A stretch of 64,000 bases of DNA, taken from NCBI GenBank assembly GCA_017557425.1, contig JAFYYU010000015.1, forward strand, positions 124,001 to 188,000. The letters run 5' to 3'. Origin of the DNA: Muribaculaceae bacterium. Lineage in GTDB: Bacteria; Bacteroidota; Bacteroidia; Bacteroidales; Muribaculaceae. Below are positions 29,102 to 37,007 of this stretch, piece after piece (position 1 is the stretch's first letter; each line of letters starts with the position of its first letter). Below the pieces are notes generated by a model that was not told the DNA's origin, searched no databases, and saw nothing but the letters and a program-made list of their open reading frames with translations. The position numbers and the translations under genes are program-made.

Positions 29102-29150
29102 TTACTTGATTCTTTAGCGCAAAAACAGAACAGGAAAATGGGGGAGGTAA

Positions 29151-30407
29151 TTACCCGACGCCGTTCTTGGCGAGGTCGATGCGGGTGAGGATGCGGGGGT
29201 TGTCCTCGCTGGCGGCAATCCAGGAACGGTAGCGGCGACGATTGACGTATCGCTCGACCAGATAGGCCAGAATGAACATCACGGGCACCTGAATCCATAA
29301 CATCCAGTAAGGGTGCTGCACCTGATACAGGGTGGAGCCATTGGTCTGCATGAGAACGTAGCCGTTGACCATCCAAGTGCCTGGCACACAGTCGCCCACG
29401 ACACGCCACAGCCTCGACATGAGGTAACGCGGCCACGAAACGCCGGTGAGAAAGACAAAGACCACCGAGGAGAACACGAACAGCAGGAACACGCTCTCGC
29501 GCTCGTTAACGACGGCCGACAAGGTCTGGCCCATAAACGAGACGGCAATGACGAAGGGAACGGCCAGGCAGATGATGTGCAACAGGTTGCCATACTGCGG
29601 GAATCCGAACATCAAGGGCACGTAATGAAGCACATAGATGACGGGCAACACATAGATAATCTGGTGACACATCATCTTGCCGATGACTGTGGCACCGGGA
29701 CTGGCCTCCACGGCCATAGGATCACGGCCACCGTTGCGGCGACGACGCTCGATGCTGCCGCCATGCAGCATGGCAATGCCCAAAACCATGCTCTGCTGCA
29801 ACACCAACGGCAGGATAAACAGCAACACGGCACTGGCAATACCCATGGCGGGATTACCCACAGGCACCTGGCGGTTATCGACGATTGAACCGCTCATGCT
29901 CACCACGGGCTCCACTACTGCAGCCAAGCGTTCGTTGCCCATCGCCTGCGACACATTGGACAATGCGGTGAACATCGCCTTGTAGCGCATCATCACGCTC
30001 ATGTCGCAGTAGAGTGACACATGGGCCTGCTCACCTCGACCGACACACTGCGCAAAGTCCCTCGGGAAATACACAATGCCATAGCAAGCCTTGCGGTGCA
30101 TCGCTTCCTGTGCTTCCTGCATATTGGCTGCATAGCCGACAATAGCGACTTCCTGAGTGGCGTCCAATCGACGGGTGAAGTCACGGCTCATGGCCGTGCG
30201 GTTATCATCGACAACGACAACACGCTCGTCGCGCACTACCTCGGGGTTATAGATGAGCGCGTAGAACACAGGATAAACAGCATTGAGAAGAAGGAAGAAG
30301 ATGACCACGCCCTCGTCACGGAAGACGAGCAACAATTCGCGGCCGCACACCTTCAACACCTGTATGAACCACAAGAACAGCCTGCTATGTTTTACTTTCT
30401 CGGTCAT
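29151..30407 (-). CDS. ABC-2 type transporter permease (second of pair)
   Basis: The 418-residue membrane protein has one N-terminal membrane helix (IFFLLLNAVYPVFYALIY), a large periplasmic domain (about 55-190) with VVVVDDNRTAMSRDFTRRLD, and five C-terminal helices. This is the YhhJ/YbhR-like ABC-2 membrane_3 arrangement used in drug-efflux exporters. It is separated by 9 bases from the preceding permease gene. No ATP-binding subunit or fused ATPase domain is present in either gene, so the energy source is not encoded here. The export substrate is unknown. Confidence 0.88.
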   Translation of the reverse strand: MTEKVKHSRLFLWFIQVLKVCGRELLLVFRDEGVVIFFLLLNAVYPVFYALIYNPEVVRDERVVVVDDNRTAMSRDFTRRLDATQEVAIVGYAANMQEAQEAMHRKACYGIVYFPRDFAQCVGRGEQAHVSLYCDMSVMMRYKAMFTALSNVSQAMGNERLAAVVEPVVSMSGSIVDNRQVPVGNPAMGIASAVLLFILPLVLQQSMVLGIAMLHGGSIERRRRNGGRDPMAVEASPGATVIGKMMCHQIIYVLPVIYVLHYVPLMFGFPQYGNLLHIICLAVPFVIAVSFMGQTLSAVVNERESVFLLFVFSSVVFVFLTGVSWPRYLMSRLWRVVGDCVPGTWMVNGYVLMQTNGSTLYQVQHPYWMLWIQVPVMFILAYLVERYVNRRRYRSWIAASEDNPRILTRIDLAKNGVG

Positions 30408-30416
30408 ATTACATCA

Positions 30417-31583
30417 TCAGGGCACATACACGGGATTCATACACTCTTTCTTCAAGTGCCACGACATCAGCATGGGCAGTATGGTGAACCCGATGAGCGC
30501 CGCATAATAATATCTTGAATAATACAGATCGATACCGTTCAGGGCCTGGTCCACCATGATGAGGAAATAGTACTTGACGGGCACCGAGAAGCCTAAAGCC
30601 TCGACCCACGGATACATGGATTCCTGGGGCAACGAGAAGCCAGTGAACGAGAACGACAACATGCCCAACAGTGTGCACAACATCGTGCCGTAGCGGAAAT
30701 TGGGCACAAAGCAGTACATCAGCAACGCAAAGCTCTGGTTGGCGACAACGAGCAGGAACATTGCCACGAGCATATTCCACGGGTTGCAATTTAACGGGAA
30801 ATCATAGCAACGATACATGATCCACTGGATGAACCAACCCACGGCGGTAAACAGCACCGTCTGCGGCACCAACTTGCCTACTAAGGCCAGGAACATGCTG
30901 TCGCCCGCAGTGCGCAACCACTGGCGGCTCAGGCCTGACTTGAGTTCGATGCCCAACGAGAAAGCCGTCACCAGCAAGATGAACAAAGAGAAGAAACAGG
31001 GCACAAAAGTCCCGTTCAGGTAGTAGTTGTAATTAATGAAGGGGTTGCCCGGCATGTGGATATGGGTCTGATAAGGCACCAAAGCCGATTCGATGGTCTC
31101 GTTACGCAAACCCACAGTGCGCAGGGCCGCCTGGACAATGCCGCCGTTAACGAGCAGCGAGATAGTCTTGAAACCCTTGTACTGCATCGATGCGGGAGCA
31201 TAATAGGCGTAGTTCACATAGTAGCTCACTACCGGCTGGCGACCGCCCAACGCATCTTCCTCCAGACTCTCAGGGATAAGGAAGAAACCCAGTACCTCAC
31301 CCCGCTGCACAGCGTCACGCGCCTCGGCAAAATTGTTGTAGCGATGGCGTATGTTGACCTGCTGGAATCCGTTCAGATTGCGGGATATCTGCCGCGACAG
31401 GCTGCTGTTGTCCAGGTCAACGATGCCGACAGGGACCCGCTGCACCGACCCATCCTTGATCAGGTCCATGAGGAACCAGCAGCACAGAATCGGCAGGATG
31501 ACCATGAGCAGGAAATACATGGGCCGCCGCACGAGCTGGATGCACCCGCGCTTGAAAGAATTCCATATATATTTCCCTATCAT
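30417..31583 (-). CDS. ABC-2 type transporter permease (first of pair)
   Basis: The 388-residue protein has the same layout as its partner. A first helix (YFLLMVILPILCCWFLMDLI) is followed by a periplasmic domain with VPVGIVDLDNSSLSRQISRN, and several C-terminal helices including SFSFTGFSLPQESMYPW. Together with its partner it would form the inner-membrane part of a tripartite exporter with the HlyD and TolC genes upstream. The spacer to the HlyD gene is 47 bases and contains repeated AGAAACTAAGGACT units. Confidence 0.88.
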   Translation of the reverse strand: MIGKYIWNSFKRGCIQLVRRPMYFLLMVILPILCCWFLMDLIKDGSVQRVPVGIVDLDNSSLSRQISRNLNGFQQVNIRHRYNNFAEARDAVQRGEVLGFFLIPESLEEDALGGRQPVVSYYVNYAYYAPASMQYKGFKTISLLVNGGIVQAALRTVGLRNETIESALVPYQTHIHMPGNPFINYNYYLNGTFVPCFFSLFILLVTAFSLGIELKSGLSRQWLRTAGDSMFLALVGKLVPQTVLFTAVGWFIQWIMYRCYDFPLNCNPWNMLVAMFLLVVANQSFALLMYCFVPNFRYGTMLCTLLGMLSFSFTGFSLPQESMYPWVEALGFSVPVKYYFLIMVDQALNGIDLYYSRYYYAALIGFTILPMLMSWHLKKECMNPVYVP

Positions 31584-31629
31584 AGTCCTTAGTTTCTAGT
31601 CCCTAGTCCTTAGTTTCTAGATATTCTAG
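31584..31629. repeat. Direct repeats in the HlyD/permease spacer
   Basis: On the minus strand AGAAACTAAGGACT occurs twice, separated by AGGGACT. The units contain repeated TAG/TAA and resemble those in the argS/BI-1 spacer. Confidence 0.65.
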
Positions 31630-31630
31630 T

Positions 31631-32641
31631 TTATTTCTCGAGGATGACCGACATGCCGGGGCGCAGGTTTGGCACCTTGCTCACGGGGCGCATCTTCACC
31701 TCAAAGGTCTTGCTGTCGTATTGGCCCTGGGCCTTGGCGGCCTGCCAAACGGCATAGCTTCCCATGTCGTGGATGTAATAGACCGACATCTTGGTCTTCA
31801 TGTTGTTCAACGCGGGAATGCGCACATCCACATCCTTGCCCATGGGCAGGTCGTTCAAGATTTCCTCTCGCACGCTGAAGCTTACCCACATGTCGTCCAG
31901 TTTGGCAATCGACATGATGGGAGTTCCCATCGCCACGAGCTCGCCCTCCTGGGGGTAGATCTCGCTCACCTCGCCGTCACACGGAGCCACGAGCACCTGG
32001 TCCTCGAGCAGGCTCTCCACTTCCTTGACGGTACCTTTCGCAACATTAGCCATGCTGCGTGCCGCATTCTTGTCCTCCTGCTGGGCACCCTTTACAGCCA
32101 TGTCATACTGGGCCTTGGCGGCCTTGACCTGAGCAGTGGCTGCGTCATAGGCGGCTTTAGCCTCGTCGCGCTTCTGCTGTGTGGCGACACCCTGCTTAAA
32201 GAGGTTCTCCACACGCTGATAGGTTTTCTCGGCAATGGTCTGTGCTGCTATTGCCTGCTGCCACATGTTGTAGGCGCTCTGCTTGAGTTCCTCACGGGTG
32301 CCCTTCTCGGCCTTTTGGTTCTGGGAAGCGGCCGCAGCGGCTGCCTGCTGAGCCTGATAGTACTTGGCATCGACCGTGCTGGAGTAGATGCTTACCAACT
32401 TGTCGCCCTTGTGCACCGTGTCGCCCTCATGGACATAGAAGCGCACGATGCGTCCCGGCAACTTGCCGCTCACGCGCACAGCGTCACAATCGGCTTGTCC
32501 CTGGATGGTCGTATCAGCCGGATGGATGAGCAGGATGCCCACGATAGCGATACTCGCCATCACCAGGGCAAACACGGCCAGCGCTGCCAGCAGCGCTTTG
32601 TCCTTTTTGCGGACCACGGTTCTCTGTTCGTCTTTTTCCAT
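31631..32641 (-). CDS. HlyD family membrane-fusion (periplasmic adaptor) protein
   Basis: The 336-residue protein has one N-terminal membrane helix (ALLAALAVFALVMASIAIVG, about residues 16-38). A lipoyl-like half-motif follows (VRVSGKLPGRIVRFYVHEGD). A long alpha-helical hairpin at about 85-190 is rich in Ala, Gln and Lys. The second lipoyl half is VLVAPCDGEVSEIYPQEGEL, and the beta-barrel ends LRPGMSVILEK. Such adaptors link inner-membrane transporters to TolC channels. It lies between the TolC gene and the permease genes, all on the minus strand, so the four are a probable operon. Confidence 0.93.
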   Translation of the reverse strand: MEKDEQRTVVRKKDKALLAALAVFALVMASIAIVGILLIHPADTTIQGQADCDAVRVSGKLPGRIVRFYVHEGDTVHKGDKLVSIYSSTVDAKYYQAQQAAAAAASQNQKAEKGTREELKQSAYNMWQQAIAAQTIAEKTYQRVENLFKQGVATQQKRDEAKAAYDAATAQVKAAKAQYDMAVKGAQQEDKNAARSMANVAKGTVKEVESLLEDQVLVAPCDGEVSEIYPQEGELVAMGTPIMSIAKLDDMWVSFSVREEILNDLPMGKDVDVRIPALNNMKTKMSVYYIHDMGSYAVWQAAKAQGQYDSKTFEVKMRPVSKVPNLRPGMSVILEK

Positions 32642-32667
32642 ATCTATATTTTAATGGTCTGGTTTTA

Positions 32668-32705
32668 TTCTAGATGTTCTAGAGATTCTAGATGCTCTAG
32701 ATTTA
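32668..32705. repeat. CTAGA nonamer repeats in the TolC/HlyD spacer
   Basis: On the minus strand CTAGAGCAT, CTAGAATCT, CTAGAACAT and CTAGAATAA follow one another, four units of nine bases, each with TAG in the same frame. Confidence 0.75.
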
Positions 32706-34133
32706 TTAATAGCTCATGGTGCCCATGACCTTGTTCAGGTACTCGAGAGTCATCTGGACGTTGATTTCGGCATCGATTTTCTCGCTGTTGGCCTTGAGCC
32801 AAGCGGTCTGGGCTGCGAGCACCTCATCGACAGTACCCATGCCCTCCTTGAAGGCGACTCCAGCAATGCGCAGGTTCTCATCGGCCTGCTCCAGATTGGC
32901 CTTGGTGGCCTCGAAGGTCTTGAACGCTTCCTGATAGCTGAAGGCGGCTTGGCCAATCTGCAGGGCAATTTTCTCCTTAGCGTCCTGGAGTTCCAGACGT
33001 TTGACATGGGCATCGACCTGGGCGGCCTTGACCTTGTTGCTGAGTCCTCCCCAGTGCCAGAGCGGCATCTTGAGCGTCGCGCCCACGCTGAATCCGGCCC
33101 CGAAACGGTTTTCGAAGCCGTTGTAGCTGTTGGGATTGGTGGCATGCAAGGCTGCCACGGCAGCCAGTTTGGGCATCATCTCGCTGCGGGCGACTTTGAC
33201 CTGCTGGTCATAAATCTTGGTAGCCAGTTCCAGCGAGCGCACGTCATGACGCTTATCATAGACCTCATCCAGATTGAAGCTGGACGGGGCGAGAACGAGG
33301 TCCAAATCGTCACGTCCCTCATCGGCGAGAGTCATCATGGTGTTCACGGGCAGGCCACACAGTTGCGCTAGCAACATTCGGGACAGCGTTACACCGTTAT
33401 TCACCTTGGTCAGATCGACGTTAGCCTCGTTCAATTTCACGTCCACGGCAAGTTGGTTGGCACGCGTGGCGACACCCTCGTTGACCATCACCTTGACGTC
33501 GTTGTCGAGTTTATCGACCAGATCGACATAGCTGCGGGCCAGCTTCTGCTTAGCGCACAACGAGACGACCTGCCAGTAGGCGGCATCCACGTTGTAGATG
33601 ACATCCTCGACCTTGCTCTCCCGCATCTCGCGGGCGAGTTGTTGAGCCAGGTCGGTAATCTGGTTCATGGCAGTGATTTTGCCACCCATATAGATGGGTT
33701 GGGTCACCGTCAGCGCACCACCCATCAGGTTGTGAATGTTATAGGTGAGGCCGCTCTTAGGCAACAAGGCCACGGTCGATGGGACATACTGACCGTTGAC
33801 CTGCAAGGGATATCCCGTTGTGGGGTCGATGACCAGGTTGTAGTCATAAGTGCCCGTCTGCAGGTTGAACGACTTGGTGGGCAGCATCTGGTCCTCCTTG
33901 ATGAGGGACACCTTGCGGGAGTTGTAGATGTAACCTGCAGTGAAGTCAAATTGGGGCAGATAGGCCGCTGCTGCCTCCTTGCGCTGGTAGCCCGCCTTGT
34001 CGATGGCCAATGACGCCTGCTGGATTTCCTTGTTGTTACGCAATGCCATATTGCGGCACGAGTCCAGGGTCACCACCTGGGCCGATGCGGCCAGCGAGAG
34101 GGCGCAGAGCGCTGTCAGAACGATGTTTCGCAT
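32706..34133 (-). CDS. TolC family outer-membrane efflux protein
   Basis: The 475-residue protein has a signal peptide (MRNIVLTALCALSLAASAQ) and two repeats of the OEP (TolC) domain. The first holds LDSCRNMALRNNKEIQQASL and the second an Ala/Gln-rich coiled-coil up to VQMTLEYLNKVMG. It should form the outer-membrane channel of a tripartite exporter with the downstream HlyD and permease proteins. It is the first gene of the operon; a -7 element (TAATTTTG, 34177-34170) lies 37 bases upstream of its start, with no good -33 element. Confidence 0.93.
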   Translation of the reverse strand: MRNIVLTALCALSLAASAQVVTLDSCRNMALRNNKEIQQASLAIDKAGYQRKEAAAAYLPQFDFTAGYIYNSRKVSLIKEDQMLPTKSFNLQTGTYDYNLVIDPTTGYPLQVNGQYVPSTVALLPKSGLTYNIHNLMGGALTVTQPIYMGGKITAMNQITDLAQQLAREMRESKVEDVIYNVDAAYWQVVSLCAKQKLARSYVDLVDKLDNDVKVMVNEGVATRANQLAVDVKLNEANVDLTKVNNGVTLSRMLLAQLCGLPVNTMMTLADEGRDDLDLVLAPSSFNLDEVYDKRHDVRSLELATKIYDQQVKVARSEMMPKLAAVAALHATNPNSYNGFENRFGAGFSVGATLKMPLWHWGGLSNKVKAAQVDAHVKRLELQDAKEKIALQIGQAAFSYQEAFKTFEATKANLEQADENLRIAGVAFKEGMGTVDEVLAAQTAWLKANSEKIDAEINVQMTLEYLNKVMGTMSY

Positions 34134-34169
34134 AGTTGCTATTTACAAATAAGGTCTGTTTTATTGCCA

Positions 34170-34177
34170 CAAAATTA
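34170..34177 (-). promoter_or_regulatory. -7 element before the efflux operon
   Basis: TAATTTTG on the minus strand, 37 bases before the TolC gene start at 34133. Only T-rich sequence occurs at the -33 position. Confidence 0.5.
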
Positions 34178-34193
34178 CTACTAATTTCCCAAT

Positions 34194-34242
34194 AAAAAAA
34201 CGGCTGTTCCAAATTGCACACTATTCGTGAAATTCGGAACAG
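34194..34242 (-). terminator. Intrinsic terminator after the DUF3108 gene
   Basis: CTGTTCCAAATT (34204-34215) and AATTCGGAACAG (34231-34242) pair with one mismatch. On the minus strand seven T (34200-34194) follow after three bases. It is 45 bases past the DUF3108 stop. Confidence 0.8.
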
Positions 34243-34286
34243 TTTACGTTTTTTCCGCTATAGACCCGACATCTAACGTCTAAAGC

Positions 34287-35033
34287 CTAATTCTTATAAT
34301 AGCATTTCACCTCGCCCACGGGCAATTTGCCCACCAGCAGCAGAGGTATGCGGCTGTCGTCGGTCGACATCCATGCCGTGATGTTGTCGCTGGACTTCTT
34401 GCCGCCCTCCTGCGTGAACTTGAAGCTGATGCAATGGGCCTGGCGCTTGGTGCCGTCGCGCATCTTGATAGACTCCACACCCTTATAGTTGATGGTGAGG
34501 TACTCCTTCTGCTTTCCAGAGAAGATGATGGTCGTGTAATTCTTGTTGCGGCTCAACTCGTTATAGTCCAGATTGCGCAGCATATAGAAGACGCTCACCA
34601 TGTCATAGGCCTGAGCCTTGGCACTCAAGTCGATGGTGGTCGTCCCGCTCTTGCGGTAGCGTGTGCAATGAGCCTTGGTGTGGCTGTAATTGTAGGAGAA
34701 CTTGATCACGTCGCGGGCATAGTAGTCTTTTTCGTGGGTCAGTTTCTCATACTGCAACGGCCTGAGTTCACTGTTCATCGTGCACTTTAGGGTGTCGCGC
34801 ACGGGATACACCTTGTCGGCCCACGAGCGCGTCTTGCCAGTGAGCTGGGCGTAGTAACCGCCGTCCTTGGTTTTGCGTGTGCTCAGTGTCGCATCGGCGG
34901 CATGCTTCCAAATCATGCCCCAGTGGTACACGATCTCATAGTTGAGGGTCTCGTTGCTGTAGTCCCTTGCCACGACCTGCTGCGGCAGCACGAGCGCCAC
35001 CACGAGCATCACCATTGTGAGTAAACGTTTCAT
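34287..35033 (-). CDS. DUF3108 domain-containing secreted protein
   Basis: The ATG at 35033 gives 248 residues with a signal peptide (MKRLLTMVMLVVALVLPQQV). A TTG 24 bases upstream is an unlikely start. The body (LNYEIVYHWGMIWKHAADAT, later SVFYMLRNLDYN and DSRIPLLLVGKLPVGEVKCY) matches the DUF3108 beta-rich family, found widely in Bacteroidetes and Proteobacteria. The function is unknown; a periplasmic or outer-membrane-associated role is likely from the signal peptide. It lies 58 bases after the cohesin-like gene on the same strand and is closed by a terminator. Confidence 0.85.
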   Translation of the reverse strand: MKRLLTMVMLVVALVLPQQVVARDYSNETLNYEIVYHWGMIWKHAADATLSTRKTKDGGYYAQLTGKTRSWADKVYPVRDTLKCTMNSELRPLQYEKLTHEKDYYARDVIKFSYNYSHTKAHCTRYRKSGTTTIDLSAKAQAYDMVSVFYMLRNLDYNELSRNKNYTTIIFSGKQKEYLTINYKGVESIKMRDGTKRQAHCISFKFTQEGGKKSSDNITAWMSTDDSRIPLLLVGKLPVGEVKCYYKN

Positions 35034-35091
35034 CGCTATTCTACAAGTTAATATCAATTTCCCTTCTTAGACCGCGACGACGTCGAAACGT

Positions 35092-35721
35092 TTAATGGAC
35101 TACCGCCACCTTGCGCGAGGTGTGCCCGCCATTGGCGAGTGTGGTAACCTGGATTGCCACGGGGACGACGCCAGGCGACGTGATGGGCTGACCCAACAGG
35201 TTGAAGTACTGGTCCTTGACAGGCTGGTTATCTACAGGGATGCCTATAATTGAGGCCTGGGGCACCGTCACTGTTGTCGTGTCGCCATCCATATAAATGG
35301 TATTATTGTCGATGGTTGAGCCACGGCATTTCCAGATGATGATAGTGCCGCCCTTGAATTCGTCTTTCGCCTTAAGCCAGAGATTCATCACCGCAGCAGT
35401 TGTATCGGCAGGAAAACAGATGCGTCCCGGAGGATAGATGAACGCCGAATAGCAACGGTACTTCTCGCTATAGTTGCACGATACGCTCATATTATAGTTC
35501 GCCGCATATTCAGTGACATCGGCGCCCATATAAGCAAGTCCTTTAGGCAGACTGATGTTGAACTGCAGGCCGCGGCTGGGGTCCACACTGGAGAACATCA
35601 CCGCCACCGAGTCAGTCGTGCCGGGCTCAATCTCAAAATCCTCGATAAAGATGCGGTTGGTTTGTGCCGCCACACCGATTGTGGCCAGCAAAGCCAACGA
35701 CATCAATACTAATTTTCTCAT
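35092..35721 (-). CDS. Secreted cohesin-like protein with possible T9SS sorting tail
   Basis: The ATG at 35721 gives 209 residues with a signal peptide (MRKLVLMSLALLATIGVAAQ). The open frame extends further upstream through the promoter region and is not expected to be translated there. Residues about 22-150 have the form IFIEDFEIEPGTTDSVAVMF, then LQFNISLPKGL, which resembles cohesin-like beta-sandwich domains of Bacteroidales secreted proteins. The end (YFNLLGQPITSPG, then SRKVAVVH) resembles a short T9SS type A sorting domain. If truly a cohesin, it could bind dockerins such as those on the amylase and C10 proteases; this is inference. A TACCTTTG -7 element lies at 35755-35748. Confidence 0.65.
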   Translation of the reverse strand: MRKLVLMSLALLATIGVAAQTNRIFIEDFEIEPGTTDSVAVMFSSVDPSRGLQFNISLPKGLAYMGADVTEYAANYNMSVSCNYSEKYRCYSAFIYPPGRICFPADTTAAVMNLWLKAKDEFKGGTIIIWKCRGSTIDNNTIYMDGDTTTVTVPQASIIGIPVDNQPVKDQYFNLLGQPITSPGVVPVAIQVTTLANGGHTSRKVAVVH

Positions 35722-35747
35722 TTTTATTAAATATTGGTCAGGTGGCG

Positions 35748-35755
35748 CAAAGGTA
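35748..35755 (-). promoter_or_regulatory. -7 element before the cohesin-like gene
   Basis: TACCTTTG on the minus strand, 27 bases upstream of the start at 35721. The -33 element is a poor match. Confidence 0.5.
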
Positions 35756-35856
35756 CAAAACTTTTCAGCAGCCTGAATAACGCACGGCCAGTTTTTCACT
35801 CTTTTTGACTGTTTCTTGCCGCTGTCGACAAAAAAATGAAAAAAATCGCCAAAATA

Positions 35857-35888
35857 CTTGACAAATTACCATTATTGTTGTAATTTTG
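35857..35888 (+). promoter_or_regulatory. Promoter of the 35933 gene
   Basis: CTTG (35857-35860), then 20 bases, then TAATTTTG (35881-35888). The start codon at 35933 is 45 bases downstream. Confidence 0.65.
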
Positions 35889-35932
35889 CAACATCAAAAT
35901 TATTGTATTACCATTTAAAGCACATTTTTACC

Positions 35933-36409
35933 ATGAATTACACGTATCAAAAACCTGACCGCCGCATGTTGTGCCAGCAGCGGGACAAAGAATTCCTGGC
36001 ACTTTACCTGCCCACCCTTGACGCACTGATCGAGCAAGGGATGAGCGAGAGCAAGGCACGCCGCGCCGCTGCCGAGTTCACCATCACTAACGGGCATCCC
36101 CACTACCATGTGGACCACGAGCGGGCCTACCGCTGCGTGTGCCACTTGCTGAGCGCCCGTGACAAAAAGGGCAACGGGGCACGCAGTTACCGCACCCGCG
36201 AGGAAATGGGCCTGGCTAAACGACGCCTGCGCCAACAGATGTGGTATGAGATAACTGATCATGTCCGCGCGCTCACCAGCCGCGGGATGAGCATCGAGTC
36301 CGCCATCGACCACGTGCTGGAGCATTGCCGCGCATCGCGCTTCTTCATCACCCCCGCGACCGCCCTGACCAAAATTTGCTCCAATACCCGCTTCAGGGCA
36401 CTGCGTTAA
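35933..36409 (+). CDS. Unknown 158-residue basic protein
   Basis: The ATG at 35933 gives MNYTYQKPDRRMLCQQRDKE; a TTG 75 bases upstream falls inside the promoter and is rejected. No signal peptide or membrane segment is seen. The protein is rich in Arg and His and mostly helical in appearance, with GMSESKARRAAAEFTITNGH and a later GMSIESAIDHVLEHCRASRF that could be two related helix-turn-helix-like or helical units. No family was recognised. It has its own promoter and is followed after 39 bases by another unknown gene. Confidence 0.75.
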   Translation: MNYTYQKPDRRMLCQQRDKEFLALYLPTLDALIEQGMSESKARRAAAEFTITNGHPHYHVDHERAYRCVCHLLSARDKKGNGARSYRTREEMGLAKRRLRQQMWYEITDHVRALTSRGMSIESAIDHVLEHCRASRFFITPATALTKICSNTRFRALR

Positions 36410-36417
36410 CGTCGTCT

Positions 36418-36443
36418 TGTGATTAGTGATTAGTGATTAGTGA
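36418..36443. repeat. Triple TGATTAG tandem repeat
   Basis: The heptamer TGATTAG occurs three times in a row and is followed by TGA, just before the ATG of the next gene. Confidence 0.75.
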
Positions 36444-36448
36444 AAGAC

Positions 36449-36859
36449 ATGAAGTACCGCATTGACATCGTCATCGACCTGGATGACATCCAACAAGCCA
36501 TTTACACCGAGGGGGTCTGGCACCCAGCCGAGAACGCTACAGCCTGGGGTGTAAACCCGAGCAATGAACCCATCGTTGACCGCCGCGTGCGTGAAGGTCT
36601 GGACGACCTGTTGGCCCGCATGAGCGGCTATATCGTGAGCCAGAACATCAACTTCAACCTCGAGAGCCAAAACATCGTTTTGGGAATAGAACTGAAGAAG
36701 CGTCCGCTGCTGTCTCTTGCCAACGAGCTGAAAAATGCCATCGTCTCGGCATTAGCCAACTACACGCTGATGTCACTCTATGGCGACGAGGACAGCATCT
36801 ATGGCACGGCTTGGCGCCTTCACCGCGCCCGCGTGCTGTTGCTCCTGTGCCGCCCATAA
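36449..36859 (+). CDS. Unknown 136-residue protein
   Basis: Two in-frame ATGs (36440 and 36449) are possible; 36449 gives MKYRIDIVIDLDDIQQAIYT. The protein is acidic, lacks a signal peptide and shows an alternating pattern (DIVIDLDDI, YIVSQNINFNLESQNIVLGI) that suggests beta strands followed by helices (LANELKNAIVSALANYTLMS). No family was recognised. It lies 39 bases after the unknown 35933 gene in the same direction, and the two may be cotranscribed. The unusual repeat TGATTAG lies in the spacer. Confidence 0.7.
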   Translation: MKYRIDIVIDLDDIQQAIYTEGVWHPAENATAWGVNPSNEPIVDRRVREGLDDLLARMSGYIVSQNINFNLESQNIVLGIELKKRPLLSLANELKNAIVSALANYTLMSLYGDEDSIYGTAWRLHRARVLLLLCRP

Positions 36860-36956
36860 AGCCATTCACATACCCGAACGGCATCCGCACCCCGGTCAAA
36901 AGGGAGTGCGGATGTATTTTTTTTGATAAAAAAAAAGAATTATCCCGAAATAATGC

Positions 36957-36964
36957 TATATTTG
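36957..36964 (+). promoter_or_regulatory. -7 element before the C10 protease cluster
   Basis: TATATTTG lies 43 bases upstream of the start codon at 37008. No TTTG is found at the usual 19-21-base distance. Confidence 0.5.
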
Positions 36965-37007
36965 CCGAAAGAAACGATAATTGATTGTCATCAATAAAGA
37001 AAAAGCT

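Noticed and set aside
34204-34242. Inverted repeat upstream of the efflux operon as an operator
   Set aside because: It is followed by seven T on the minus strand and sits just after the DUF3108 stop, so a terminator explains it better. A dual role is not excluded.
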